In this document: positions 22,815 to 33,874 of the stretch, piece after piece
How positions within the stretch are numbered: the stretch's first letter is position 1
How the letters are laid out: each line of letters starts with the position of its first letter
Assembly: GCA_963920525.1 (NCBI GenBank)
Contig: OY986438.1
Location: forward strand, 99,187,349 to 99,251,348
Direction: 5' to 3'
Length of the DNA stretch: 64,000 nucleotides
Source of the DNA: Dichetophora obliterata
Taxonomy: Eukaryota; Arthropoda; Insecta; Diptera; Sciomyzidae
Made by a program: the position numbers and the translations under genes
Notes under the pieces: model-generated
Databases searched by the model: none
Told to the model about the DNA's origin: nothing
The model's input: the letters and a program-made list of their open reading frames with translations, nothing else

Positions 22815-24765
22815 GATAGTTTTTTACTTTGAGAATGAGTGATAGAAGAGACCATTTGATTTGAAAGCAAAGACAAGGTAGCATTGTATAATTAGACAAG
22901 GTAGAGTTGAAGCTGAGAGCCAGTGACCAATATTGTCAAAACTAAGTTGACAGCTCTTAAAAAATGCTATTTTAAATTATATATAATAAATAAATGCAGT
23001 TTTCATGGCACAACGACCATTCGTAGTCTTTTCACATGTAAACCCGCGTTAAAGTAATACTAGTAGCGCATTGTTTTCTGAAAAAAAGTTCTGACCTCAC
23101 AGAATGCAGAATTTTTTAGATTCTGACATGAATTTACAGAATGTTGACTTCTTTATGAACATAAATGAAGTTCGTACCAAATATCCGTCTTTATCTTTAT
23201 CTGGGACTATATCTGGGTGTATATTTGGGTCAATTATAAGGAATTACAGGTAACATTTTTTTTATTAATGTCATATATAGCAGAATAATATTCTTGTATG
23301 TTTTAAAATTCGTGGCCATTACTGTTAATATATAGAGCCTATGTTTTACTTTGACAAACTCTCGACCTACAAGGCATACAGGAAAAAAAAAACATCAAAC
23401 TGACCTGACTAAGGAACTTCAGCTGGATTATTTTTAAATTCTTCCAGTAACTCAGTGCTTTTTTAATCGTTAAAAAATATCCATTACCTTGAGTCAACAA
23501 ACGAAACCTTCAACCGAGCAAACAAAATGCAACGATCTCATTCAATTTGCAACAAAGATAAAATATAAAAATTGCAAACACTTGGCAGGCAGAGTGGCCA
23601 GATGTTTTAAAGTCAATAAAGCTGAAGCAGTTGTTGAGAGAGAGGGACAGGGTTGGAGGGGCGGATCAACAACCAACTGCTTTTACTAAAAGGGAACACA
23701 AATTAGCGTAAAATGGAAACACGTGCCACACAAGCTAAAGCAAATAATCGCTAAAACGTGAGCAAACACATAAAAGGGTCAGTTTAAATTTCCAATCGAC
23801 AGAATAAGGTAAAAAGTAGAAAAATTAGAAAATTAAAAAAAAAAATTGAATGACTGACAGCAGTTTTTGCAAGCAAAAACCTTGAAGAAAAAATTTAAAG
23901 TTTTGCTATTGCGCGATTTTCTTACTCTCGTTAGCAAGCGAGCGTTCCAGTTGCTGATCATGGTGAAAGAAAAGATAACAAAAAATGGAATCTTAAAATT
24001 AAATAAAATGAGCTTGCGATAGCGCAATATACAGATCTTCATCAAAGTTGAATACTAAAACTAGCAAGCAGGATGGACGGACAAACTTGCTAGCAGGCTA
24101 TGCCATAAGTTGCCAAAAAATAATGGTACTGCAGCTTGAAGATTTCGAAAACAATGACCGGTAGTTTATTGCTTAGTCTATTGCTTTTGTTGTTTTTTTA
24201 ATTGTTGGCGGGATGAAGCGAGGCACATGTCAAGGAAGTCGCATTTAAGCGAGGGCGTTTAAGTTCTTTTGCTCCCAATCCCATCCCCCCACCTCCCAAT
24301 TTTTGTTTCTTCCTACTACTTCATTTGCTACTTAATTAATGCTGCCATAGAAACGATTATGCTGCAACTAGTATTTTTTATCTAACCTCGATTGTGCTTA
24401 GTGCCTAATACAGTTGAGTAGAAACATATTGTGACAGCCTTGTAAAAAGCTTAGAAAGAAGTAGTTTTTGCTCAAGTAGCGCACTTTCTTTAATAAGATA
24501 TCAAGCAATGGAATTAATATTTAGGCCCTGACTGTAGCCTGATGCAATTTTCAGCAATATTTACTTGAGTTAAATATATCTTAGAAGGTGCTTTTTTTAA
24601 TTTATGAAGTGCTGGCTTTGCATAAATAAAACCTCAAACCGCTTGACTGATGGACGAATATAAACATCGACAAACACTGACAGTCAGATATGTGTGCATA
24701 GAGAAAGATTTCGAGATTGATGGACAGCAAGGCTAATTAAGGCGCAGCAGAAACGCCGGCATCCG
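22815..24765. other. Non-coding DNA, no element identified
   Basis: No supported gene. The open frame at 23489-23689 has no recognisable motif. The block may be host sequence. Confidence 0.4.
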
Positions 24766-24769
24766 AACA

Positions 24770-25059
24770 CACGGTTAAAAGTTTTGGACTACTTTTTAAG
24801 CCAAACGTTGTTTTAACGGAATTTTTAATCCAAAAAGTACTATTTTTTAATCCCTACTTTAGTTCAATTTAGCTGGGTCTCGCGAAACCTTGTTAACAAC
24901 TGAGTTGGACGAGCGGATAAGGTGTTGGACCAGCACATCAGAGGACGTGTGTTCGAAGCCTGAAATGGTCAGAGTAAATTTTTTATTTTTTTGGATTAGA
25001 AAATTTTAAACTTTTCGTTGGATTAAAAAGTAATCTTTTTTTGGTGATTTTTAATCGTG
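24770..25059. mobile_element. Inverted-repeat element carrying a tRNA-like cassette
   Basis: Left end CACGGTTAAAAGTTTTGG and right end (inverted) CACGATTAAAAATCACC are related. Inside, TTAATCCAA/TTGGATTA words occur on both sides of a tRNA-like cassette at 24904-24963. No coding capacity. The target duplication is unclear. Confidence 0.5.
24904..24963 (+). other. tRNA Ser/Leu-like cassette inside an inverted-repeat element
   Basis: TGGACGAGCGG then ATAAGG closely follows the D-arm of class II tRNAs (TGGCCGAGYGGTTAAGG), and TGTTCGAAGCC follows the B box. The acceptor and T stems do not pair cleanly, so a functional tRNA is not claimed. An RNA polymerase III promoter is possible. Confidence 0.5.
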
Positions 25060-25069
25060 CAGGCGGTGT

Positions 25070-25490
25070 TATTCAAATTAAAACAAAAACAATTCTTATG
25101 GTGGCATCCACCCTCAACTGTTCTGATAAGCTTTTTTTTCGAGTGCTTTTTATACTTGTACCGAATTTATACTAACATCAGAAAATAATCCTCATTGTAA
25201 ACAACAAGCTGTCAGTTAATCAGCTGATTTGTTTACTTGTTAGTTCGTGGGCCTCGTTTGCAGTCTCTTTTTTTAAAGATTCAGGCGCATTTTATAGGTA
25301 ACAACTAAAGCCAAAAACTTTTTGTTGTTTATGTTTTGTTTTGACGTTTACAAGCGCCAATGAGTATGATAAAAAATTTTTCGAGTTAACTTAACAAAAC
25401 TTGGAACTCAAAAGATTTTTAGTAAAAGAAATAACTTTAATTTCATTGCATTTGTACACTTTTTTCTATTGATGATCTCATAGCTATAGT
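25070..25490. other. Non-coding DNA
   Basis: No feature seen between the tRNA-like element and the mariner. Confidence 0.4.
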
Positions 25491-25495
25491 ATATA

Positions 25496-26759
25496 CTAGG
25501 TCGTTCGAAATGCTGCCGGTCTCCAATTGACGACACCACCACTCTTCAACTGCATGACATTTTTGACGGGTGGCAACCTCAACATTAACACACCATAAAT
25601 GTCAGATCGATCTGTCAATGAATAATGACGTTACAGTGTTCTAAATTAAACAAATTTTGGTATTGTTATAAAAATGGATAAAGAAGAATTTCTTGCCTTG
25701 ATTAAGCAATATTTTTTGCGTAACAAAAGTGCGAAAGAAACAAAAGAAAAGTCGTCGTAATCAATCGTTAAATATTGGATTGCAGAGTTCAAAAGAAGTC
25801 GAACCAGCACAAAAGATGAACACGCCGGGAAGCACCAAAAACAGTGACCACTCCAGGATGTATTTGAAAAATCTACAATTTCGTATTGGACAATACGAAA
25901 GTGAAAGTGCGTGAGATAGCTACAGCCGTAGGCATATCAAGTGGTCAGTGGTTAAAATTTTGGTATACCATTTGGGTATGAGAATGCTGACTGTCAGATG
26001 GGTGCCGCGTTCGTTAACAATCAATCAAAAACATGAACGTGTTTGCATTTCCCAACAATTTTTGAACATGTTAAAACAAAACCCGACTAATTTTTTGCGT
26101 AAAACATTGATCATGGATGAAACATGGATCCCCCACTATACACCAGAATCTGAGGCATCAGCAAAAGAGTGGGTAGGTCCCAGTGGAAGTGCACCAAAGC
26201 AAGCGAAGTCTAAACAAACGCCTGGAAAGGTATTGGCCGTCTGTTTTTTGGGATTCAAGTGGCATTTTGTTCGTCGACTATTTGAAAAAAGGAAAAACAA
26301 ACAACAGCGAATTTTACTGCAAATTATTGAACCGATTGAATAACGAAATCGCAAACGAAAGGCCTCATTTATTGAAGAAAAAAAATCATCTTTTAGACAT
26401 TGGTCCAAGTCACAAATCGATCGAAACCATGGCCAAATCGCACGAGTTACGCTTCGAACTACTTAGTCAACTCCCATATTATCCAGATTTGGCCCACAGC
26501 GACGCTGAAAAGGTGTTCCCAAACTTAAAAAGTTTGCTCCAGGGTAGGAGATTTGCGACGAATGAATAGGTTGAATTGGAAACTGAAGCGTTTTAGTAGA
26601 CCTTGAAAAATCTTACTATTCAAAGAGCATAGCAATGTTAAAAAATCGTTGGAATAAGTATATCGAGCTTAAAGGGGGACTATGTGGAAGAATAAACAAT
26701 AATTTTGACAAAAATCGTGTTTTCTTTGCTAGGCCCCGTCAGCATCTTGAACGCCCTAG
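25496..26759 (+). mobile_element. Full-length mariner element with both inverted ends
   Basis: Left end CTAGGTCGTTCGAAATGCTG and right end (inverted) CTAGGGCGTTCAAGATGCTG match over about 26-28 bp with a few differences. TA occurs at 25494-25495 and 26760-26761, the expected target duplication. The length of 1264 bp is normal for mariner elements. The transposase inside is broken. Confidence 0.95.
25675..26695 (+). pseudogene. Mariner transposase, frameshifted and inactive
   Basis: This is a DD34D DNA transposase relic that would cut and paste its element at TA sites. ATG at 25675 begins MDKEEFLALIKQYF, the usual mariner start, but stops appear after about 30 codons and frame changes follow. 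Readable pieces include WVPRSLTINQKHERV (about 25996), the first catalytic block LIMDETWI (near 26110) and VFWDSSGILFVDYLKKG (near 26250). The second catalytic block is altered to LDIGPSHKS, where HQDNAPSHKS is usual (near 26395). The third block, YYPDLAHSD, has H where PSD is usual (near 26480). The terminal GDYVEE precedes a TAA at 26693-26695. All three aspartates seem retained, so inactivation is by frameshifts and stops. Confidence 0.9.
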
Positions 26760-26764
26760 TACAT

Positions 26765-28475
26765 AAAGTATCAAATTGAATAAAAAATTTAAATAATGTT
26801 GTTTTAGGCTACATGAAATAACTCCTTATTAGAAAATGAAATAACTCCTAATAAAGCATTTTTTTTTTGTATGGACATTTTTAGGAGTTATTTAATTTTT
26901 TCAATTAGGTGTCATTTCAATCAAGACTTACTTCGTTTAGCCGTTTTTTTAATAAGCTGAAAGTGGTAAAACAAAAAATTTCAAATGCGAGCTTAAGCAG
27001 AAATTACAGATTTCTATCAATTTTAAATAAACATATTTAGACAAGGGGGCGGGGCGTAGCACCCACCATAATTTTTTTTGATAAACTTAGATTACCTCTA
27101 AAAATTCAGATAATAGAATAATAAAAATTCGCTCGTTTATTTGAAACAAGATAACGAATGACTGACTTCAAAAAGAACGAATTTGGACAAAGGGGCATTG
27201 ACATCTTATACCTTGGGCCTTGAACAGATTTATGTATATTTTTTGCTTGTAATTGTCAGCTTATAAAAAAATTACCGCCGATGATGGTATTGTTATGCAG
27301 AAGTGTATGTCGGATGAAACACGAGTCTGTTAGTGTCCAGCTCAAATGCCATGGAGTATTGTGTAAAGGTACCGGAGGCCTAGCAGCTATATTGTTTAGA
27401 CAGCTTTGTCATGCTTCCATTTACCACTGGGTGGATTGCTTAAATAGCTCTCTCCTTGCACTCTATCTTCCACAGTACCGTAAACTAGCACACATTTTTT
27501 TTATAATCTATGTTGCGTTATTTTTTGGCAACATTTTCATCTCTTTGCTGCTGTTTTTGATAATTAAAGTTTTGCGTAGGTGCTGCTGCTGCTCAAAAGC
27601 GGAACATTTTTTTCTTTTCTAGTCTTTCTTGGTATGTTCTGTTTTTCTTTGCTGTTTTTGTTACGAAAACCACGGAAAGCATTTTCTTTTTTACCCGCTT
27701 TAAGTTGCATAATAATTTTAACGATGCAATTTAAATATAAATTTGAATAGTCATATTTGACATAACCATAATTTTTGTGTGACACAGAGTAGTATTTTAA
27801 TTTTAAATTTTAAGTGGGCTATAAAATGAAATACGCCAAATTGGCCTCTTAACACATTTTAGTACACGAATCTTAACTGAACTTTTAAGGCTCTAACTTT
27901 TTATCTAAACTTTATTCAATAGCTTGAATCCTTTTATTTCAAATGCTACCAACAATATTGGCCAACAAGTTTACTATTACAAAATAGTAACAATTTTTTA
28001 AGTTTTTATAAAGAATGTTCTATTTCTAGTATACATTTCTCAAAAACAAGAAAATGCATATGCTAAAAATAGGCAAATTGTGAATTCGCCAAAGTTAAGG
28101 AAAACGTTAACACTATAATCAAAATCGCCAAAATTTAGACCTTTGAGACATCTTCGAATACGATCTAAATTTTTCGGTACGCCCTATTGGGCATATACTA
28201 ATACTAATGTTTCTTATTTCATTTTTATGATAAAAAATACAGTAAGATTTTTACTGTCTAAAGAGCGTAATTTTTAATAGGCTATATTAGCTTTTTAAAA
28301 TATTTTAGAACATTGCACCTTAAAATTTACCATAGTGCAAAATGAAATTGATTTAATGAGAATAATTTTAAGTTAAAAAAAATATAAAGCTTTATAAATA
28401 AATCATCGATCTAAATAGTGTTTATTTTGTTGGTAAGGTTATAAATTTACTAAGGGTACATAAATTTTTAAAGAT
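26765..28475. other. Non-coding DNA with a small hairpin
   Basis: AAATAACTCCTAATAAAGC (26848-26866) pairs with TTTTTAGGAGTTATTT (near 26879). The 113-residue plus-strand open frame at 27281-27622 has no recognised domain. Its C-terminal part is hydrophobic and low in complexity, so it is not called. Confidence 0.4.
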
Positions 28476-28478
28476 CAA

Positions 28479-29170
28479 CACTCAAAAATATTTGTGTGTA
28501 AATATTACTAATAACTGCGTCCATTCTACGAATTTTATTCGTAGTTTTTAGCCACGAATAGGATTCGTAGAATCGACGTACATTAGTACATATTACGAAT
28601 ATTTTATTCGTCTTCTAAAAAAAAAATTCTGTCTGAGCTAAAGTTTGAACCTCGGCTCTTTAGTTTACGGGCCACGCACTCTACCAGTTGGCTACAGTCA
28701 CTTTATAATTATACAGTTCCTTATGTTCTATAGATGTTCGACAAACAAGTCTGAACGATTTCGGTTTTCAATTTTTTAGACTCAACTAATAATAATTCGT
28801 ACGGTCAGCCTACGAATGAATTGTTTATACGAATATTATTTTTCATTCGTAAATAGTAGAAAAGCATTAGTAAATACTACGAATGTAATGAAAGAAATTA
28901 CGAAGTTATTCGTACGAGAAATTTACGAATATTATTATTTATATACACAATCATTCGTACAATGCACTAATACGAATTGTTTTCTTTTGTGTACGAATAT
29001 CATTAGTATATAAAACAAATATATTCGTAGATACTACATCAGGTATTAGGAAAATTTTACGAATGATTTCGTAAATATGTCACAATAAAATACTTTGTAT
29101 ATTGTACGCATATTTGTGGAATGTACGAATATTTTGTTTACTAATATCATTCGTAGAAATTTTTTGAGTG
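28479..29170. mobile_element. TACGAAT-rich element with CACTCAAAAA ends
   Basis: The ends CACTCAAAAA (28479-28488) and TTTTTTGAGTG (29160-29170) are inverted. About twenty copies of TACGAAT or its complement ATTCGTA are scattered through the 692 bp on both strands. A minus-strand tRNA-like cassette lies at 28632-28696. No coding capacity. The target duplication was not resolved. Confidence 0.6.
28632..28696 (-). other. tRNA-like cassette with A and B boxes
   Basis: On the minus strand TAGCCAACTGGTAGAGTGCG resembles a tRNA D-arm with A box, and GAGGTTCAAACTT the T-arm with B box, spaced as in a tRNA. The T stem pairs poorly, so this is a relic or a polymerase III promoter module rather than a proven tRNA gene. 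Confidence 0.5.
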
Positions 29171-29235
29171 AAAGGACACAATTTTTATAAGTGAGTTTGA
29201 GTTTGTCCGTTCCAAAATTATTAGTGGAATATTAA

Positions 29236-29516
29236 CCCTAGTATACTAATCTACGTAAAATATACTCACTTCTATCAACGATCATATCATAAGAAATACG
29301 ATCATGTCCACAAAGTTTAATATTTTTGTTTTCCTTAGATAAGAAATATAAGTTTTTATTTATTTAAAATAATGAAATGCACAAATTAATTAAGTACATA
29401 TGTACTTGTACCCGTGTCCAACCCAAGCAAATTTTTCTTTATTACACTAAAGAACAAGTGAGGAAATCTTACTTATGGTTAGTAACAATGTATAGTGAAA
29501 TAAGGTTATTCTAGGG
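29236..29516. mobile_element. Candidate piggyBac-like MITE (TTAA-flanked)
   Basis: TTAA at 29232-29235 and 29517-29520 borders a 281-bp segment that begins CCCTAGTATAC and ends TATTCTAGGG. Only about 9 terminal bases are convincingly inverted. TTAA with a CCC start is the piggyBac signature. Confidence 0.5.
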
Positions 29517-29984
29517 TTAAGACAAACTAAAAAATTTAAAACGAAAAAAAAAATAACTGCCAAAGAGAATCTGGATTTACGACACATCGAACACTCGACC
29601 ATTACTGTAGTGGAATTCCCAAAAATTTAACGATAATAATAGTTGACGGTAATTGTGCGTGGCACATAAATCCTCGCTAACGCAGGAATTCTACTACTGA
29701 TTCCTATAAACTCGGTATTATATAGTAACTAGAAACTAGTAGGCCACAGTGGTTCGGGGCTTCGCCACGAACGTTTATTCTTTATCTACTACCCCAATAA
29801 CGCCTCAGTTCGTACGCCTCAATATATTTTAATATAAACATTTTCAACTTTAGTTTAGATTAACAAATCAATGTTTTTGATACAACAAATTTTGTTGTAT
29901 TCTTAAAGCTTGAAATTTCATTTCTAAGACAGCCTTCATAGTTTTTTTCAGAACTGAGAGGTTTTGCTGAAAAATGCCTTGTGT

Positions 29985-30110
29985 ATAAACATGTTAAAAG
30001 CTCAGTGTTTATAGTGCAAGCTGACTCCGAGCATAAAGCTACTTTTTAAATGGTTTACAGCGCTTATATCTCCATCTCGCGCGTCTGTGTTGCGTGGGTT
30101 TCAATGAACT
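29985..30110. mobile_element. Diverged fragment of the GGCCGCG MITE family
   Basis: CAGCGCTTATATCTCCATCTCG and nearby GCATAAAGCTA-type phrases match 36790-36850 of the longer copy. A similar inverted fragment lies at 39655-39700. No ends are preserved. Confidence 0.4.
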
Positions 30111-30166
30111 CCATGTTATGCGCTGATTATACTTTACAATCTATTACATGAGTTTCTTATGAGTTC

Positions 30167-30512
30167 GATTATAATAAGACGAAACGGAGCGGCACGCGAC
30201 ATTGAGATCTATTGATTTCTGATTTCTCCGCTGCGTTCCGTAACGTTTTGAGTAGCAAATTTATGTTGACATATGCTACTATTAATTTTATTCTGCATTT
30301 GTTTTGTTTTCCGTATTTTTGATAAATTTTGATTGAATTCATGTTTTAAAACAATCAGAAAAGTAGAATTGATGGAACTTGTTTTGTAATAAAATATATT
30401 TTAGAAAAAAATTAACACCTCTCCCGATGCTGTTATAATCGCCGCTCCGTTTAGAAACGTTTCGTCCCGCCACGATGACACTTAACTACGTTCCGTTCCG
30501 TCTATTATAATC
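30167..30512. mobile_element. Candidate MITE with GATTATAATA ends
   Basis: GATTATAATAAGACGAAACGG (left, from 30167) and the inverse of CCGTTCCGTCTATTATAATC (right, ending 30512) are related. CGCTCCGTTT/AAACGGAGCG words recur inside. No coding capacity. Confidence 0.5.
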
Positions 30513-30769
30513 ACCGCTTTACTCTCTACTACTCTCTTTTTTGCTCAACTAGCATAGCGCAAAAAAAAAAAAAAAACAAAAACAGATGCACCTCGAGCAA
30601 GGTGAAAAGCGAGATACAACATATAAGTGCAGTGCTGCTTTCCAAAACAAAATAAAACAAAATAAGAAATGTTTTTTATTTCGTTTGACATGCATCGTCT
30701 TATGGATTTAAAAAAAAAAATAACAACGACAACTGCGGCCTGCTAGACTATATAAAAGGTGATCCAATA

Positions 30770-31252
30770 CGAGGTCCCTTTTTCAACTGGGTTGTTTTGA
30801 CAACTGTTATGTGTCAAATGGCTTGTCCTTGTGTCAATTCGACTCAATCATGAATAGACTTACTCCTGAACAACGTTTGTTAATTGTGAAAACTTAGTAC
30901 CGAAATTAGTCATCAGTTAGAGAATGTTATAGAGTTCTTCAACAGCATTTTGGTCGTTATGAGCGTCCAAACCATCAAACCATCACCAAATTTCGAACCA
31001 ATTTTACACTATTGGACATTCATCATTCCGTGAAAACCGTGAACAATTGATTCGTCGCCGATCTCGAATTTTGTCGAAATTTGAAAATTGGAGCCACAGA
31101 AAAGACCATTTAAGAGCTAGTCGTGGGCAACATTTGAACGAAATAATTTTTAAACATTGAGTTGTAGGGTCCGAACTATCATTCCACATAAATATTTGCA
31201 TCTATACATTGATTTTTATGTATTTTATTTAGAAAACAAAGTAGGAACCTCT
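30770..31252 (+). mobile_element. Internally deleted Tc1/mariner-superfamily element
   Basis: Ends CGAGGTCCCTTTTTC and (inverted) AGAGGTTCCTACTTTG are related, with TA at 30768-30769 and 31253-31254. It carries the first and last parts of the transposase gene and lacks the middle. Confidence 0.7.
30850..31160 (+). pseudogene. Tc1/mariner-superfamily transposase with the catalytic core deleted
   Basis: ATG at 30850 starts MNRLTPEQRLLIVK, the DNA-binding N-terminus, with a TAG soon after. YERPNHQTITKFRTNF is readable next (near 30960), and ENREQLIRRRSR (near 31037) runs directly into the C-terminal RASRGQHLNEIIFKH with a TGA at 31158-31160. The catalytic core between them is gone. The junction segment and C-terminus match the minus-strand copy at 18735-19330. 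It cannot encode an active enzyme. Confidence 0.8.
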
Positions 31253-31259
31253 TATTCAG

Positions 31260-32870
31260 TACTATTTTCACTCGTGTTTCTCAACCGATTTTGATAATAA
31301 TTTTTTTATGTATTAGAGTGGGGAGAAGGAGTGCATCGAATATTTTTTAAAGAAATTCACCTGCTCATGTTAAAATGTTCAACTCAAAAATGTATCTTGA
31401 AAAAAAAAATATAAAAATTGACATATGTAAATGTTTAATGTTTTCAGTTTGATTTTAAAGTCAAAAACTACTAAAAATTTTCTTTACAGATGCTATTAAT
31501 AACTTTGGTTTTTTTTTTTGCAAGCACTTTCGTATGTCTTTTTTTGAACATTCTTTTTATTACTGAAAAAAGACACTTTCTACCTCTCACCTGGATTTTT
31601 CCCACCACTTTACATGTGGTTTGAAACTTTTTCACATGAAAATGTTTTCCGGAAGATGCTGTTGTTATACTATCTACCTTTGTTTTATGCTTTTATGAAA
31701 TATAATTCGCAGATTTGTTCCCGGTAAAAAAAAAAAAGAAACAAACAAAGCTCTTTCTTTCCGACTTGCACTCTATTCAGAAAAGCTACGTTCTTGATAA
31801 TTTAATTGTCTGACACCAACTGCTAACAACTGGAAATGGCCAATTCTTACAGAGCCACCCATGAATAGTTTTATTATAATTTTTCACATAATTGCTCGGA
31901 GTTTGCTACAGTCAAAAGAAAAAAAAAATGTTCTCATGAAAGTATTTTTTAATGCTATACTTTAAACATGTGCATGTATTTGACCATAAATAATAACTAG
32001 TATTTGTGCTCTATTTTTTGGTCACGTTTCGAGGTAAACTGGTCAGAAGAAGCAGCAGCAGCAGCAGCAAAAAAAAAAACAACATGCAATTTTAAGCACA
32101 TTCCATGGTTTTATAGATTTTTTCATTCCATATTATTCTTCTTGACTTCATGATTGTATTCTAGAATTTTTTGATAATATTATTCATTATCTTACTTATT
32201 TTTTTCTTTATTATGGGTCTTACATTCGTTTACCTTTAACTTTATTGCAATCTTGCAAAAGAATATCTTGCAGTTTTGGCTGTAAAAAATTGGCCATTTT
32301 ATTTGAGTTTCAGACACGACACTTACAACAGTTGTTCTGAGCACGACTAATAGTTGTACGCCGTTGATGGGGTTCAGTCTCCTAGTGAAAAGTGAAGAAT
32401 TTTAGTGTATCTATCGTTTATAGATGGATTTTAAATTGTGCTGTTCGCTATCTGCTTTCTTGTTGTATTTACCTGTTTATAGTAATTGTCGTTGCTGCTG
32501 TTGCTATTGCGGAAAAATGCACATGTATGTTGAATTTTGGGTAAGTCATGCCATCATAACTTCCCGATACATTACTATGTTTCCGAGTTTTCTAAACTAA
32601 GTTAACAAGTTGCTTGCAGTTTAATGCTTGTCATTAATTTTAAATTACTGTTGCAAGAGTTGTTATAGTGTTTATTATTGGTGTTTTGTTTTTTTTTTCT
32701 TCTGCTTAAATTAGTATAGCATGACGACAATAAAAACATTTTTATTGCTCGATGGTTTCCTATAATCTTTTGATTTAAATTTTTCCACCTTTTATTTAGA
32801 AAAGATATTTCGCGGTGAGCTTTTTCTTGTTTTTATTAGATTTCTATTAAATTTTCATATGTTTTTTTAT
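31260..32870. other. Non-coding DNA
   Basis: Contains a short GCA run (32047-32069) and several poly-A tracts. No supported gene or element. Confidence 0.4.
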
Positions 32871-32879
32871 TTGATTTAA

Positions 32880-33165
32880 CCCTGGAGTGTACTAACCTTA
32901 TTTTTTTATACGTAAATACTAATTATTAGTCGAATCGACTAATATGCATTTTACATTAATTACTTGCGGTTTTTAGATATCAGTCGTGAACAAAAGCCTT
33001 ACATATTACTAATCTAATATATTTTAAGTTAAAATAAAACAAAAGTTTTGCTGTCTTGTTAATATTTTAAATTTAAAAATTTATTTTTGAAAAATACTTT
33101 TATAATAAAATACATAAAAAATATAAACGATGTTAGTCGAATCGGCTAACGTTAGTACTCCAGGG
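32880..33165. mobile_element. piggyBac-like MITE, TTAA-flanked
   Basis: Starts CCCTGGAGTGTACTAAC and ends with the inverse, GTTAGTACTCCAGGG, with TTAA at 32876-32879 and 33166-33169. Inside each end is a TTAGTCGAATCGACTAA-type palindrome (32926-32943, 33132-33149). Length is 286 bp, with no coding capacity. Confidence 0.85.
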
Positions 33166-33356
33166 TTAAAAGGTTTTCTTCTTAGCAGTAAAAATTTTTA
33201 CTTATTTTGGCTAAAAGTGTTCCCACTTGTAATAAATGATTTCATATTGATTTTATTTAAAAGGTTAACATTTTTTCTAAGATTTTTTCCTAAATTAAAT
33301 TAAAAATAATATACTTTTAAATTTTTTAGCTAAATCTCATTTTTAGATTGTATTAA

Positions 33357-33869
33357 CCCATTAACCGTGGCTCCCAAACGCTTAGTACGATTTTTTAAAA
33401 ATTTCATGTGCTTTCACAAGATTGATCACAAGAACTACCACATCAAATTTCAACTTTGTATCTTTCACCGTAGTCTAGATATAAGGTGGGTATACCCTAC
33501 CGTCGTTAATGTGCTCTAAATGGGTACAAATTCCTTCTGCAACGACAGCATAGTTTTATATCAGGAATTTTCTATAAACAGCAGGTATAGTTGGTAAATT
33601 TGCTAAGAGAGCTTTTACATTTTTTTAGAACATACAATTTTTTTAAAATGATAAAACCACAAATTTTTCTTATTTTTAATGTTAATCACTTTTGAGTTTG
33701 AAAATGTAGTGAAATGAAATTTCTTGACACATTCCAAAAACAATTTATAGCTCTATGTTTTCTTAAAGCAAAAAACAAAAAATTAAACACTTAGCTGTTA
33801 CCAATAGATATGATTAATTTTGCAGAAGCATTTTCATGGGTAAAAAAATACCCAACCGCGGTTAATGGG
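33357..33869. mobile_element. piggyBac-like MITE, TTAA-flanked
   Basis: Starts CCCATTAACCGTGG and ends CCGCGGTTAATGGG, with TTAA at 33353-33356 and 33870-33873. Length is 513 bp. The ends differ from the 286-bp element just upstream, so it is a separate family. Confidence 0.8.
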
Positions 33870-33874
33870 TTAAA

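Noticed and set aside
24904..24963. Functional tRNA gene
   Set aside because: A and B boxes are good but acceptor and T stems do not pair, so only a tRNA-like cassette is called. The same applies to 9119, 12747 and 28632.
27281..27622. 113-residue plus-strand open frame
   Set aside because: No recognised motif; the hydrophobic C-terminal part comes from T-rich DNA; no supporting context.
29565..29620. A further tRNA-like cassette on the minus strand
   Set aside because: Only TGTTCGATGTG resembles a B box and no A box is present.
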